This document shows positions 53,577 to 62,850 of a DNA stretch of 64,000 bases, in pieces. The stretch's first letter is position 1. Every line of letters starts with the position of its first letter. Made by a program: the position numbers and the translations under genes. The stretch is from positions 338,836-402,835 of the forward strand of contig NZ_LN832559.1 of the NCBI RefSeq assembly GCF_900005615.1. Reading direction: 5' to 3'. This stretch comes from Paracoccus aminovorans (GTDB taxonomy: Bacteria > Pseudomonadota > Alphaproteobacteria > Rhodobacterales > Rhodobacteraceae). Under the pieces are notes generated by a model. It was not told the DNA's origin and did no database searches. It worked only from the letters and a program-made list of their open reading frames with translations.

Positions 53577-54598
53577 AGCGCGGCCCGGCTTTCGCGCGAG
53601 GGGACCGGCGGCAGAGGGTTGCCGGCCTCGTCCACCGTCGCCTCGAAGCCCAGGCTTTTGGGGTCGAACTCGTAATGCGCGCCGCAGAACTGGCAATCGG
53701 CGGTGACGATGCCGTCCTCGTTGGTCATGTGGCCGATGTCCTTCTGCGAATAGATCGACAGCGTGCCGCGCACCCGGTCTGCGGTGCAGGAGCAGCCGAA
53801 GACCAGCGGCTGCGGCGCGAAGGCGGTCGGTTCCTCTTCGTGGAACAGCCGGAACACCAGGTTGGGCAGCGGCAGGGCGGGATCGACCAGCTCCATGTCC
53901 TCGACCGTGGACATCAGCATGGTGCCGCGGTTCCAGTCCTCGGACTGCGCGCCTTGCAGGATGTCGGCGGAATCCAGAGCCTCGCCCTGCGGCGCGGCGT
54001 GGCTGGCCGCGGGCAGGGTCTGCAGCATGATGCCGCCGGCCCGCCAATGTTCGCCCGCGGTGCCGGCCATGCGCGAGCGGCCGACGGTCAGCGCGAAGCG
54101 GGTCGGCAGCTGCTCGGACTGTTCAAAATAGGCCTGGGCGCAGGCGGCGAGCGAGCCGCCCGCCAAGGGCGTCAGGCCCTGATAGGGGGTGGTGCCCTCG
54201 CCCTGGTCGATCAGCACGGCGAAATAGCCCTGGCCCAGCTGGTCGAAACCGGGGGTGCCCTCTTGCAGGCGGTCGGCGTCGAAACTGGCCCAGGCGCGCA
54301 TGCGGGCCGGGGCGCCTTCGGTTTCGGGGGCGTAATAGTCGGTCGCGATGGTGCGGATGGCGCCGTTGCCGCGCACCTGCAGCGACAGTTTCCAGCGCAG
54401 CTTGATGGTCTGGCCGATCAGCGCGGTCAGGGCGGTGAGTTCGGCCACCATGGCGCCGACCGCGACCGGATAGTCGTGGCGCGACAGGATATGTTCCAGC
54501 ATCGGGCCCAGCCGGGCGGCGCGGCCGCGCAGCCCGGAACGATCGAGCTGGAAGGGCAGCACGCTGTCGTCCCAGGAAATGTCCTTCGTGTCGGTCAT
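53573..54598 (-). CDS. hslO: Redox-regulated chaperone Hsp33
   Basis: A 341-aa Hsp33. The zinc switch is CSC(T)AD near residue 275 and CQFCGAHYEF about 35 residues later, matching the CXC and CXXC pairs that sense oxidants. The N-terminal domain has FDADRLQEG and the middle domain TTPYQGLTPLAGGSLA. It is the first gene of the five-gene overlapping operon. Confidence 0.95.
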   Translation of the reverse strand: MTDTKDISWDDSVLPFQLDRSGLRGRAARLGPMLEHILSRHDYPVAVGAMVAELTALTALIGQTIKLRWKLSLQVRGNGAIRTIATDYYAPETEGAPARMRAWASFDADRLQEGTPGFDQLGQGYFAVLIDQGEGTTPYQGLTPLAGGSLAACAQAYFEQSEQLPTRFALTVGRSRMAGTAGEHWRAGGIMLQTLPAASHAAPQGEALDSADILQGAQSEDWNRGTMLMSTVEDMELVDPALPLPNLVFRLFHEEEPTAFAPQPLVFGCSCTADRVRGTLSIYSQKDIGHMTNEDGIVTADCQFCGAHYEFDPKSLGFEATVDEAGNPLPPVPSRESRAAL

Positions 54599-54829
54599 CC
54601 TATGTCCTTCGGAATGTGGATGCGCGGGGCCCTTGGCGGCGCGCTTTGGGTTCCAATATAGGCCTTGCGCGGGAAAGCCCAAGGGGGCGCCTGCGGGCGC
54701 GGCCGGGCCGGGGGCCGCCTGCCCCCGGACCCCCTGGGGTATTTGGAAAACGGAAAAAGCCGGGGCGTCCATGTTGACGGGTGGCGGGCCATGGCGGTAA
54801 CCGGTGCGGGCAATCTGCAGGAGCCCGCC
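54599..54829. other. hsp33-rpe divergent gap with a hairpin and GGGTATTT element
   Basis: No gene is seen. GGGGGCCGCCTGCCCCCGG (about 54709-54727) is a strong hairpin, followed by ACCCCCTGGGGTATTTGGAAAAC (about 54728-54750). It is one of four GTATTT-type elements in the window, each in a gap. Being in a divergent gap, it is not explained as a simple terminator of either neighbour. Confidence 0.5.
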
Positions 54830-55522
54830 ATGACGTTCGACCGCCGCATCAAGATCGCGCCCTCCATCCTGTCGGCGGATTTCGCCGATTTCGGCCGCGA
54901 GATCGGCGCCATCGAGGCCGAGGGCGCCGACTGGGTCCATGTCGACGTGATGGACGGGCATTTCGTGCCGAACCTGACATTCGGCCCGCCGGCGGTGAAG
55001 GCGTTCCGGCCGCATGTCACGACCTTCATGGACGTGCACCTGATGATCGCGCCGGTGGACCCCTATATCGAGGCCTATGCCGAGGCCGGCGCCGACATGA
55101 TCACCGCCCATGTCGAGGCCGGGCCGCATCCGCATCGCACCCTGCAGGCGATCCGCGCCACCGGCAAGAAGGCGGGGATTTCGCTGAATCCGGGCACGCC
55201 GGCCGAGGCGGTCGCGTATCTGCTGGATCTTTGCGACATGGTGTTGGTGATGACGGTGAACCCCGGCTTCGGCGGGCAGAAGTTCATCCACTCGCAGATC
55301 GGCAAGATCGAGCGGCTGCGGGCCATGATCGGCGACCGGCCGATCCATATCCAGGTCGACGGCGGCGTCGATCCGGTCACCGCGCCCCTGGTCGCGGCGG
55401 CGGGGGCGGATGTGCTGGTCGCGGGCTCGGCCGTGTTCAAGGGCGGCTCGGTCGCGGATCCCGCGCCCTATGGCGCCAACATGCGCGCGATCCGCGAGGC
55501 CGCCGAGGCCGCCCGTCGTTGA
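54830..55522 (+). CDS. rpe: Ribulose-phosphate 3-epimerase
   Basis: A 230-aa TIM-barrel enzyme that interconverts Ru5P and Xu5P in the pentose phosphate and Calvin paths. [12 protein letters not shown], the metal site [32 protein letters not shown] and the QVDGGVDP phosphate loop are seen. The ATG at 54830 has CAGGAG upstream; the frame is open further up but has no signals there. Confidence 0.96.
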   Translation: MTFDRRIKIAPSILSADFADFGREIGAIEAEGADWVHVDVMDGHFVPNLTFGPPAVKAFRPHVTTFMDVHLMIAPVDPYIEAYAEAGADMITAHVEAGPHPHRTLQAIRATGKKAGISLNPGTPAEAVAYLLDLCDMVLVMTVNPGFGGQKFIHSQIGKIERLRAMIGDRPIHIQVDGGVDPVTAPLVAAAGADVLVAGSAVFKGGSVADPAPYGANMRAIREAAEAARR

Positions 55523-56748
55523 TCTGGCGCGGCGCCTCGGCGCTGGCCGGCGCGGCGCTGGGACTGGCCGCGCCGCTGGCCGGAGGCGATTGGCGCGAGC
55601 GTCTTGGGCTGTCCGGCCCCGCGGTGGCGCCGGGCGGGATCTGGCTGCATGCGGCGAGCGTCGGCGAACTGACCTCGGTCGCGGTGCTGGCGCGCGCACT
55701 GGCGCAGGAATTCCCGCTGGTGGTGACCACGAACAGCCTGACCGGGCGCGATCTGGCGCGGCGGCTGGGCTATGCTTGCGCGTTGGCGCCGCTGGACGTG
55801 CCGCAGGCGGTGGCGCGCTTCCTGGACCGGGTGCGGCCCCGCGTCATGGTGACGGTCGAGAACGAGCTGTGGCCGAACCGCTCTGCGCTGGCTACGGCGC
55901 GGGGGGTGGCGCAGGTGGTGGTGGGGGCGCGGATGTCGGCGCGTTCGGCCAGGCGCTGGGCGCGGCTGCCGCGACTGATCGGGCCGATGCTGGGGCGCAT
56001 CGACGCGCTGTCCGCGCAGGACGAGGCCAGTGAGGCGCGGCTGCTGGCGCTGGGGCTGCGGCCCGAGGCGCTGGCCGGGCGGCTGAACCTGAAGCTGCTG
56101 GGGCCGGCGCAGGTCGGACCCGGAGAGGACGCTCCGGGGCGGGACCGCGTGGTCCTGGCAGCCTCGACCCATGAGGGCGAGGAGGCGCTGGTGCTGGACG
56201 CCTTTGCCGCCGCGCGCGCGGCGGTGCCGGGGCTGCGGCTGATCCTGGCGCCGCGCCACCCCGAGCGCGGCGACGGCGTGGCGGCGCTGATCGCCGCGCG
56301 GGGGCTGGAATACGCCCGGCGCAGCCGCGGCGGCGGTCCCGACGCGCCGCTGCTGCTGGCCGATACGCTGGGCGAGATGGCGCTGTGGTATCGCGCGGCG
56401 GGGATCTGCGTCACCTGCGGCTCTTTCGCCGACCATGGCGGGCATACGCCTTGGGAGCCGGCGGCCTGGCGTTGCGCGATCCTGCATGGGCCGCATGTCG
56501 CCAACCAGGCCGATGCCTATGCGGCGCTGGCAGCCGCGGGGGGGGGCGAGGCGGTCGGCGCGGGCGGGCTGCCCGCCGCGCTGGCGGATCTGGCGCGGGA
56601 CGGCACCCGCCAGCGGCGCATGGGTGCGGCGGCGCGGGCGCTGCTGCTGGCGCGGGCGGGCGATCCGGCGCCGCTGCTGGCGCGCATCCGGCGCCTTGCA
56701 ACGGCCCGCGCGCAACCTGATATTATGCAGGGAAAGGAGCCGAGATGA
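55519..56748 (+). CDS. waaA: 3-deoxy-D-manno-octulosonic acid (Kdo) transferase-like protein
   Basis: A 409-aa GT-B transferase of the WaaA/KdtA family. The N-terminal [21 protein letters not shown] carries the base Glu, and later [23 protein letters not shown]-like [18 protein letters not shown] and [12 protein letters not shown] fit the family. It would add Kdo to lipid A or act in a related lipopolysaccharide step. The only usable start is a TTG at 55519 that overlaps the rpe stop (TTGA). It ends in an ATGA overlap with the DUF1178 gene. Confidence 0.78.
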   Translation: MIWRGASALAGAALGLAAPLAGGDWRERLGLSGPAVAPGGIWLHAASVGELTSVAVLARALAQEFPLVVTTNSLTGRDLARRLGYACALAPLDVPQAVARFLDRVRPRVMVTVENELWPNRSALATARGVAQVVVGARMSARSARRWARLPRLIGPMLGRIDALSAQDEASEARLLALGLRPEALAGRLNLKLLGPAQVGPGEDAPGRDRVVLAASTHEGEEALVLDAFAAARAAVPGLRLILAPRHPERGDGVAALIAARGLEYARRSRGGGPDAPLLLADTLGEMALWYRAAGICVTCGSFADHGGHTPWEPAAWRCAILHGPHVANQADAYAALAAAGGGEAVGAGGLPAALADLARDGTRQRRMGAAARALLLARAGDPAPLLARIRRLATARAQPDIMQGKEPR

Positions 56749-57161
56749 TCCGCTATGCCCTGCGCTGCGACCAAGGCCATGATTTCGACGGCTGGTTTCG
56801 CAATTCCGAAGGTTTCGACAGCCTGCTGGACGCCGGGCAGGTCTCTTGCACGCATTGCGGCTCGGTCAAGGTGGCGAAGGCGCTGATGGCGCCGAAGGTC
56901 GCCCAGGCCCGCGACGAGGAGGCCCTGACCGCGCCTCGCGATCCGCGCGAGGCGGCGCTGGAGGCGCTGCGTCGGCATGTCGAGGCCAATTCCGATTACG
57001 TCGGCATGTCCTTCGCCGCCGAGGCCCGCGCCATGCACGAGGGCGAGGCGCCCGCCCGGGCGATCCACGGCGAGGCGAAGCTCGAGGATGCCAAGAAGCT
57101 GCTCGAGGACGGGATTCCGGTGGCGCCCTTGCCGTTCCGGGCGCGGCAGCGGGTGAACTGA
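56745..57161 (+). CDS. DUF1178 zinc-ribbon-like protein
   Basis: A 138-aa family-of-unknown-function protein. The N-terminal LRCDQGHDFDGWFRNSEGFDSLL has a Cys-His pair, and VSCTHCGSVKVAKALMAP has a CXXC, together forming a probable zinc ribbon. The rest is a helical region (EAALEALRRHVEANSDYVG). It is co-translated with the Kdo-transferase gene. Confidence 0.85.
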   Translation: MIRYALRCDQGHDFDGWFRNSEGFDSLLDAGQVSCTHCGSVKVAKALMAPKVAQARDEEALTAPRDPREAALEALRRHVEANSDYVGMSFAAEARAMHEGEAPARAIHGEAKLEDAKKLLEDGIPVAPLPFRARQRVN

Positions 57162-57163
57162 GG

Positions 57164-57186
57164 GCGCTTCCGGGGTGCTGAAGCGC
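57164..57186. terminator. Hairpin between convergent DUF1178 and siderophore ABC genes
   Basis: GCGCTTC (57164-57170) and GAAGCGC (57180-57186) form a 7-bp stem three bases after the DUF1178 stop. There is no clear T-run on either side, so the terminator role is inferred from the convergent layout. Confidence 0.4.
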
Positions 57187-57205
57187 ATCCTGCGGGCGGG
57201 GGGCG

Positions 57206-57982
57206 TCAGCCGGGGGCGTGTTCGCCGTCGATCAGCACCATGATGCGGCCGCGGGAACAACGCTCGACCCGGGCCTCGACGCCATAGACCTGCGCGAGCA
57301 GGGCCGGGGTCAGCACCTCTTCCGGGCGCCCCTCGGCATGGGTGCGGCCGTCGTGCAAAAGCACGATGCGGTCGGCCCATTGCGCCGCCAGCGCCAAGTC
57401 GTGCAGCACCGCGACGACGATCCGCCCTTCGCCCGCCAGCCGGCGCAGTTCCGACAGAAGCCGCACCTGACGCGCCAGGTCCAGCGCCGAGGTAGGCTCG
57501 TCCAGCAGCAGCAGGCGCGGGTCGCGGACGATGGCCTGGGCCAGGCTGACCATCTGGCGCTGCCCGCCCGACAGCGCCGACAGCGGCTCCAGCGCCAGGG
57601 CGGCGATGCCCAGCTTTTCCATTACCGCCAAGGCGGCGTGGTCGGCCTGGCGGGCCCCGATCGTCGCCCCGGCCCGCAGCGCCGCGATCACGCTTTCCAG
57701 CGCCACCAGCGACGAGGCGCCGGGCAGCGTCTGCGGCATGAAGCCGACCAGCCGCGAGCGGTCCCGGGCCGGCATATGCGCCAGGTCCTGCCCGTCCAGC
57801 GTCACCCGGCCGCCATGCGGCTGCAGTTGCGCGATGGCGCGCAGCAGGGTCGACTTGCCGGCGGCATTGGGGCCGGCCAGCACCGTGACCTCGCCCGGGC
57901 GCAGCAGCGGCAGGTCCAGCCCCTGAAGCACGGGACGCGCGCCGAAGCGGACCGAAATGCCCTGCGCCAGCAACCCCTGCAT
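57206..57982 (-). CDS. Iron-siderophore/heme ABC importer ATPase (FecE-like)
   Basis: A 258-aa ATPase. Walker A GPNAAGKSTLL, the signature LSGGQRQMVSLAQAI and Walker B RLLLLDEPTSALD are intact, and it ends with a VLHDLALAAQWADRIVLLHDG H-loop. It belongs with the FecCD permease (57982-59016) and binding protein (59013-60107) upstream in one operon with single- or four-base overlaps. Neighbouring siderophore esterase and synthetase genes point to ferric siderophore uptake. Confidence 0.9.
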   Translation of the reverse strand: MQGLLAQGISVRFGARPVLQGLDLPLLRPGEVTVLAGPNAAGKSTLLRAIAQLQPHGGRVTLDGQDLAHMPARDRSRLVGFMPQTLPGASSLVALESVIAALRAGATIGARQADHAALAVMEKLGIAALALEPLSALSGGQRQMVSLAQAIVRDPRLLLLDEPTSALDLARQVRLLSELRRLAGEGRIVVAVLHDLALAAQWADRIVLLHDGRTHAEGRPEEVLTPALLAQVYGVEARVERCSRGRIMVLIDGEHAPG

Positions 57983-59016
57983 CAGCGCCTTCTTCCGCGC
58001 AGGATCAGCGCGAAGAAGATCGGCAGGCCGATCAGCGAGGTGACCAGGCCCACCGGCAGCAGCACCCCGGGCACCAGCGTCTTCGATAGCGTCGAGGCCA
58101 GCGACATGACCAGCGCCCCGGTCAGCAGGCTGGCGGGCAGGAAGACGCGGTGATTTTCACCGACCAGCATCCGCGCGATATGCGGCCCGGCCAGGCCGAC
58201 GAAGCCGATCACGCCGACCATGGACACCGCGGCGGCCGAGAGCAGGCTGACCCGGAACAGCGTCCAGCGCCGCAGCCCGGTCACGTCGACGCCGAAGCTG
58301 CGGGCCTGATCCTCGCCCAGCCGCAGCGCGGTCAGCCGCCAGGCGGCGCGGAAGGAGAACGGCACCGCCGCGACCAGCACCACGACCAGCATCAGCACAC
58401 CCGGCCATTGCGCCGAGGCGAGGCTGCCCATGGTCCAGAACACCAGCTGTTGCAGCGCATCGGCCGAGGCCATGAACTGCACCAGCGACAGCAGCGCGGC
58501 GGCGGTGAAGTTCAGCGCCACGCCGAAGAGGATCAGCACCTCGGGACCGCCGCCCCGGATGCGGCCCAAGAGTTGCAGCAGCGCCAAGGCGCCGAGCGCG
58601 AACAGGAAGGCATTGCCCGAGACGCTCCAGACCGCCGGCAGGCCCGGAATGGTCAGACCCAGGACGATGGCGACCGCCGCCCCCAGCGCGGCCGAGGCGG
58701 AAACGCCCAGGGTAAAGGGCTCGGCCAGCGGGTTTTCCAGCACGGTCTGCATCTCGGCCCCGGCCAGCGCCAGCGCCGCGCCGACCAGCAGCGCCATGCA
58801 GGCCACGGGCAGGCGCACGGCCCAGACGATGACCTCGGTGCCGCGCGCGACCTCGCCGCCGGCCAGGGCCCGCAGCGTCTCGGACAGCGGCAGGCCGGCC
58901 GGGCCGGTCACCAGGTCCAAGAGCAACGCGGCCAACGCCGCGACGGCCAGCACGCCGACCAGCACCACATGGCGTCGGCCTTGGCGATGATAGCGGTCGA
59001 GCGTCGCCTGGGTCAT
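57982..59016 (-). CDS. Iron-siderophore ABC importer permease (FecCD family)
   Basis: A 344-aa polytopic membrane protein with about ten helices. FecCD marks include GAALALAGAEMQTVLENPLAEPFTLGVSASAALGA and FVGLAGPHIARMLVGENHRVFLPASLLTGAL. It forms the homodimeric channel with the ATPase. The ATG at 59014-59016 overlaps the binding protein stop (ATGA). Confidence 0.92.
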   Translation of the reverse strand: MTQATLDRYHRQGRRHVVLVGVLAVAALAALLLDLVTGPAGLPLSETLRALAGGEVARGTEVIVWAVRLPVACMALLVGAALALAGAEMQTVLENPLAEPFTLGVSASAALGAAVAIVLGLTIPGLPAVWSVSGNAFLFALGALALLQLLGRIRGGGPEVLILFGVALNFTAAALLSLVQFMASADALQQLVFWTMGSLASAQWPGVLMLVVVLVAAVPFSFRAAWRLTALRLGEDQARSFGVDVTGLRRWTLFRVSLLSAAAVSMVGVIGFVGLAGPHIARMLVGENHRVFLPASLLTGALVMSLASTLSKTLVPGVLLPVGLVTSLIGLPIFFALILRGRRR

Positions 59017-60107
59017 TTCCGCTCGGTCACCCACCAGGTGCCCGGCACGGTGACGGGCGAGAAGCGGGCGTTGATCTCGGCCAGGGTGGCGGCGGGGTCC
59101 ACGTCCTGGAACAGGTCGGGGTGAAAGGTCTTTGCCAGGTATTCGATCAGTGCGATATGCACCGGCGAATCGTTGAACATGTGCCAGACGCCGGCCGCGC
59201 GGCCGTCCTGCACCGCCCGCAGCGCCGAGAAGCCGGGCGCCGAGATCAGCGCGTCGAAACTGGCCTGCGCCGTGTCCGCATCCACGCCCGAGCCCAGCAC
59301 CAGCCCCCCGCGCGAGGCCATATGCGTGCCGCCGGTGGCGACATAGACGTCCGGGTCGGCGGCGATCAGCGCCTCGAGGCTGACATTGCCCTGCACGGTC
59401 TTGACGGTCTCGTTGCCGATGTTCACCCCGCCCGCCGTGGTGATGAAGTCGTGGAACACCCCGGTGCCCACGGTCGCGCAGCAGCCGGTCGGCGCGGCAT
59501 GGACGTGGAAGAACACGCGCGGGCGCGGCACCGCGGGGGTCAGCCGGTCGCGGACGCGGTCCAGACGGGTTTCGTAGAATTCGGCGAATTCCTCGGCGCG
59601 GTCCTCGGCGCCGGTCAGCTTGCCCAGGATGCGCAGGCTGGGCATCGAGTTTTCCTGCGGATGCGAGAAGAAATCGACATAGGCGACCGGGATGCCCGCC
59701 GCCTCGATCTGCTGGCGGGCCAGCTCTGTCGCCGGGTCGTTCTGGTCGACCAGCGTCAGCACCACCAGGTCGGGATGCAGCGCGATGATCGCCTCGGCCG
59801 ACAGGCCGCGCGCCCCGGCGCCGACCGGCTTGATCTGGTCGAGGTTCGGGAATTTCGCGCGATAGGCCGCCAGCGTCGGCTCGTCCAGCGCGCGCGCCAG
59901 CCGCCAGCCGGAAACCAGCGCCACCGGATCGTCGTGGATCAGCCCCAGAACGGCCAGATGCCGCGCCTCGGCCAGGACGACATGCTCGGCCGGTTTCGGC
60001 AGGGTGACCTCGCGCCCCAGGATGTCGGTCGCCGTCACATCCGCGCGGGCCGAGGCAAGCGAGGCGATCAGGGCAAGGGCGGCCAGCAGGGCGCGGGTCA
60101 GGGTCAT
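59013..60107 (-). CDS. Iron-siderophore ABC importer periplasmic binding protein
   Basis: A 364-aa class III binding protein with a Sec signal peptide (LLAALALIASLASARA). The TDILGREVTLPKPAEHVVLAEAR start, EAIIALHPDLVVLT and TWWVTE end fit FepB/FecB-type proteins. The middle region HVHAAPTGCCATVGTGVFHDF may bind the ligand. The gene opens the importer operon and lies 60 bp downstream of the beta-propeller gene, with a hairpin between. Confidence 0.9.
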   Translation of the reverse strand: MTLTRALLAALALIASLASARADVTATDILGREVTLPKPAEHVVLAEARHLAVLGLIHDDPVALVSGWRLARALDEPTLAAYRAKFPNLDQIKPVGAGARGLSAEAIIALHPDLVVLTLVDQNDPATELARQQIEAAGIPVAYVDFFSHPQENSMPSLRILGKLTGAEDRAEEFAEFYETRLDRVRDRLTPAVPRPRVFFHVHAAPTGCCATVGTGVFHDFITTAGGVNIGNETVKTVQGNVSLEALIAADPDVYVATGGTHMASRGGLVLGSGVDADTAQASFDALISAPGFSALRAVQDGRAAGVWHMFNDSPVHIALIEYLAKTFHPDLFQDVDPAATLAEINARFSPVTVPGTWWVTERK

Positions 60108-60132
60108 GGCGGGTCCGTCTGCAAAGGGGGCA

Positions 60133-60149
60133 GGGCGCTTGCGGCGCCC
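60133..60149 (-). terminator. Hairpin between the beta-propeller and binding protein genes
   Basis: GGGCGC (60133-60138) and GCGCCC (60144-60149) form a short stem; on the minus strand it is followed by TGCCCCCTTTGC. It could be a partial terminator that lowers transcription into the importer operon. Confidence 0.4.
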
Positions 60150-60167
60150 CGCCGTTCGGCCCCTTCC

Positions 60168-61574
60168 TTACTCTGCAACCGGCGTGATGCGCCAGATGCG
60201 GTCGCCGGCCTCGTCGTTCTCGCCCTTGGACTTGTTCACCGCCCAGACATTGCCGTTCTGGTCGGCGCGCAGCTGGTTCGGCAGGCTGCCGGCGTCGAGA
60301 TTGGCCACGATCTCGCCCTGGGGGTTGACCACGGTGATGGTGCCGGCGCCGCGGTTGGCGACATAGGCCAGCCGGCCCTTGGGCTCGAAGGCGACGTTCA
60401 GCGGCCCGGCGCCGACCGGGACGTCGTGCAGCACCTCGCCGGTTTCCGCCTTGACGATCAGCAGGTTGTCGGTCGCCTGCGAGGCGACGAAGATCAACCC
60501 GTCCTGCGGGTCGTAGGCCACGCCCGAGGCGGCCTTGACGCCCGGCAGCGGAATCACCTTGACCTCGCCCGACTTCAGATCGACCAGCGCCGCCTCGGGC
60601 GTGGCGATGCTGACGGTGACCAGCTTGCCGCCGGCCTCGTCGATATCCAGCGCCATGGTCGAGAATTCCTCGCCCCGGATGCCGCTCTTGATCACGATCG
60701 GGTCCAGCGGCTCCAGCGTCTTGCTGTCGAAGACCTTGATTTCAGGCGCGCCGGTGGCGGCGACATAGGCGCGGCCGTTGGCCTCGTCCACCACCACGTC
60801 GCGGGCGTGGGGCACCGCGCCCGGCTCGAACTGCTTGACCAGCGACAGGTCGGATTGCTTGTAGACGGCGGCGGTGTCCTGGCGGGTATTGGTCACCCAG
60901 ACATTGCCGTTCGCATCGTCCACGTCGACGCCATAGACGGCGAACAGCCCGCCGTCGCTGCCGTCCGGGCGGGCGGGCGCGGCGCCCGGCGTGGCCTCGG
61001 CGACGATCTTCAGCGTCTGCGGGTCGATCTTGACCAGCTTCGATTCCTTGACCGGCGGGCGGCCGACGGCGCTGGTCACGAACAGCGCGTCTCCGGCCGC
61101 GTTCAGCCGCACCTGATAAAGGCCGCGCACCACCGGCTCGCTGGCGATGGTGTATTTCTCGGCCCCGGCGACGGGCACCTCGGGCGAGATCTTCAGTTCG
61201 ACCACCTGGGCCGAGGCGGGATTCTCGGTGACGACGACGATGGGCTGCAGCCCGGTTTCGGCCTCGGCGTCGATGTCCAGCGGGAAGCTGAACTTGCCGT
61301 CCTCGCCGATGGTGATCGGCTCGGCGTTCAGGGCCTGGTTGCCGCGCAGCAGGGTGACGGTCTGGCCGGGCAGCAGCTCCTCGCCCTCGATCACGGCCTT
61401 GCCGCCCTTGACGACCGGGGCGCGGTCGACGCCGCCGGCGCTGACGTCGCCGGCGAATTCGACCAGCGGCTTGGTGAACAGGGTGTCGGCCAGCGCCGGA
61501 CCGGCCAGCGTGGCCAGCGTCAGGGCCGAGGCGCCCAGAAGCGCGCGAAGGGAATGGCGGGATTGAATGGTCAT
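60168..61574 (-). CDS. Periplasmic YncE-like beta-propeller protein
   Basis: A 468-aa exported protein with a Sec signal (LLGASALTLATLAGPALA). Residues 20-130 form an extra N-terminal beta domain; the rest is a repeated seven-bladed WD/NHL-like propeller (VYGVDVDDANGNVWVTNT, GVAYDPQDGLIFVASQAT, NVAFEPKGRLAYVANR). The E. coli homologue YncE is induced on iron starvation and is of unknown function. Upstream of the importer on the same strand, it is likely part of the siderophore locus. Confidence 0.75.
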   Translation of the reverse strand: MTIQSRHSLRALLGASALTLATLAGPALADTLFTKPLVEFAGDVSAGGVDRAPVVKGGKAVIEGEELLPGQTVTLLRGNQALNAEPITIGEDGKFSFPLDIDAEAETGLQPIVVVTENPASAQVVELKISPEVPVAGAEKYTIASEPVVRGLYQVRLNAAGDALFVTSAVGRPPVKESKLVKIDPQTLKIVAEATPGAAPARPDGSDGGLFAVYGVDVDDANGNVWVTNTRQDTAAVYKQSDLSLVKQFEPGAVPHARDVVVDEANGRAYVAATGAPEIKVFDSKTLEPLDPIVIKSGIRGEEFSTMALDIDEAGGKLVTVSIATPEAALVDLKSGEVKVIPLPGVKAASGVAYDPQDGLIFVASQATDNLLIVKAETGEVLHDVPVGAGPLNVAFEPKGRLAYVANRGAGTITVVNPQGEIVANLDAGSLPNQLRADQNGNVWAVNKSKGENDEAGDRIWRITPVAE

Positions 61575-61638
61575 GGGGAACTCCTGCAAGAAGGACGGGA
61601 TGATCGCTGACCGCTTGGGCTGGCTTCAGTTCGGCGGC

Positions 61639-61666
61639 AAACTATATTCCTGACCGTGCTTGTCAA
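61639..61666 (-). promoter_or_regulatory. Candidate promoter of the beta-propeller/importer operon
   Basis: On the minus strand a perfect TTGACA (61666-61661) is followed after 16 bases by TAGTTT (61644-61639), about 65 bases before the start. The -10 is weak. No Fur, Irr or RirA operator could be recognised with confidence. Confidence 0.4.
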
Positions 61667-61716
61667 CTAAGGCGGGGCAGCACGGCTGTTTTTCTGAACG
61701 AAAGGATTGTCGCGAA

Positions 61717-62550
61717 ATGTCGCAATTCGGCCGGGTGGGACCGGATCACGCGCGCGGACAGGCGCAGATGCGGCTGTTCCAGACGGGCGCGCCCACGCAT
61801 GAGCTGTCGCAGAAGGTGGTGGCCGAGGGCCCGGGACACCGGCTGTTCCTGGCCGTGCCCAAGGCGCCGCCGCCGCCCGGCGGCTGGCCGGTGCTCTACA
61901 TGCTGGACGGCAATGCCGCCTTCGACTTCCTGACTGCCGAGGACTTGGCGCTGGCGCCCGGGCTGGTGGTGGTCGGCGTCGGCTACGACACCGAGCGGCA
62001 ATTCGCGCGCGAGCGGCGGACGCTGGATTTCACCGCGCCGGACGGCCCGGGCGACGGGCTGCGTCCCGACCACGTCCATGAGGGACGGACGGCCGGCGGC
62101 GCCGCCATCTTCCACGACCGGCTGACCGGCGCGCTGCGGGCGGCGGCCGAGGCCGGGCTGCCCGTCGATCCCGCGCGCCGCACCCTGTGGGGGCACAGCT
62201 TCGGCGGGCTCTTCACGCTCTACGCGCTGCTGGCGCGGCCGGGGGGGTTCGCGCGCTATGCCGCGATCAGCCCCTCGATCTGGTGGGACGAGGCGCTGAT
62301 CCGCCGGGTGGCGCGGGCGGCCGCGCCGGCCTCGCTGCCGCTGCTGGTGGCGCTGGGCGACCGCGAGAAGCGCTCGGGCACCGATGGACCGCCGCCTGAT
62401 GGTCCCGCGCCCGCGACCATGGCTTTCGTCGAGGACCTGCGCGCCCATCCCGGCCACCGGGCGCAGCTGCATGTGCTGCCCGGTCATGTCCATATCCAGA
62501 CGCTGGCCGGGTCGTTTCCGCTGGTCCTGCCCTTTGCCGCCGCCGATTAA
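61717..62550 (+). CDS. Siderophore esterase-like alpha/beta hydrolase (Fes/IroE type)
   Basis: A 277-aa hydrolase. The nucleophile elbow is LWGHSFGGLFTLYALL, the oxyanion region PVLYMLDGNAAFDFL and the C-terminal His is in LPGHVHIQ. This fits trilactone or catechol siderophore esterases that release iron in the cell. The ATG at 61717 has AAAGGA about nine bases upstream. It is divergent from the propeller gene and next to the synthetase end. Confidence 0.85.
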   Translation: MSQFGRVGPDHARGQAQMRLFQTGAPTHELSQKVVAEGPGHRLFLAVPKAPPPPGGWPVLYMLDGNAAFDFLTAEDLALAPGLVVVGVGYDTERQFARERRTLDFTAPDGPGDGLRPDHVHEGRTAGGAAIFHDRLTGALRAAAEAGLPVDPARRTLWGHSFGGLFTLYALLARPGGFARYAAISPSIWWDEALIRRVARAAAPASLPLLVALGDREKRSGTDGPPPDGPAPATMAFVEDLRAHPGHRAQLHVLPGHVHIQTLAGSFPLVLPFAAAD

Positions 62551-62601
62551 CCGGATCTTGGCGATTCGCTGCTTTCCTGTCCGGGAAGGGAGAGGATCGC
62601 C

Positions 62602-62850
62602 ATGTTTCTTGTCAGATATGCGCTGGGCATGCTGGGGATCGCGCTTTGCGTGATCGGCGCGACACGGATGCAGGCCGAATGCCGAATGGCCTGCGGCACG
62701 CTGGCCGGGGTCGAGTGGGACGCCGGTGACATCCTGCCCGGAATTGCCGGGCTGATCGGTGGCGCCTTTGCGCTTGCCGTTCCTCACGCCGGCGCGGTGC
62801 AGCCGCCGCCCGCTGCGCCGTTGCCGACTGCGACCGGCCCGCCGTTCTGA
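62602..62850 (+). CDS. Small predicted membrane protein
   Basis: An 82-aa protein with an N-terminal hydrophobic helix (VRYALGMLGIALCVIGA) and a second hydrophobic region (ILPGIAGLIGGAFALAVP), followed by a proline-rich tail. The Cys pair in AECRMACGTLAG is notable. The ATG has GGGAGAGG nine bases upstream. I recognise no family. It is convergent with the synthetase, their stops touching. Confidence 0.6.
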   Translation: MFLVRYALGMLGIALCVIGATRMQAECRMACGTLAGVEWDAGDILPGIAGLIGGAFALAVPHAGAVQPPPAAPLPTATGPPF

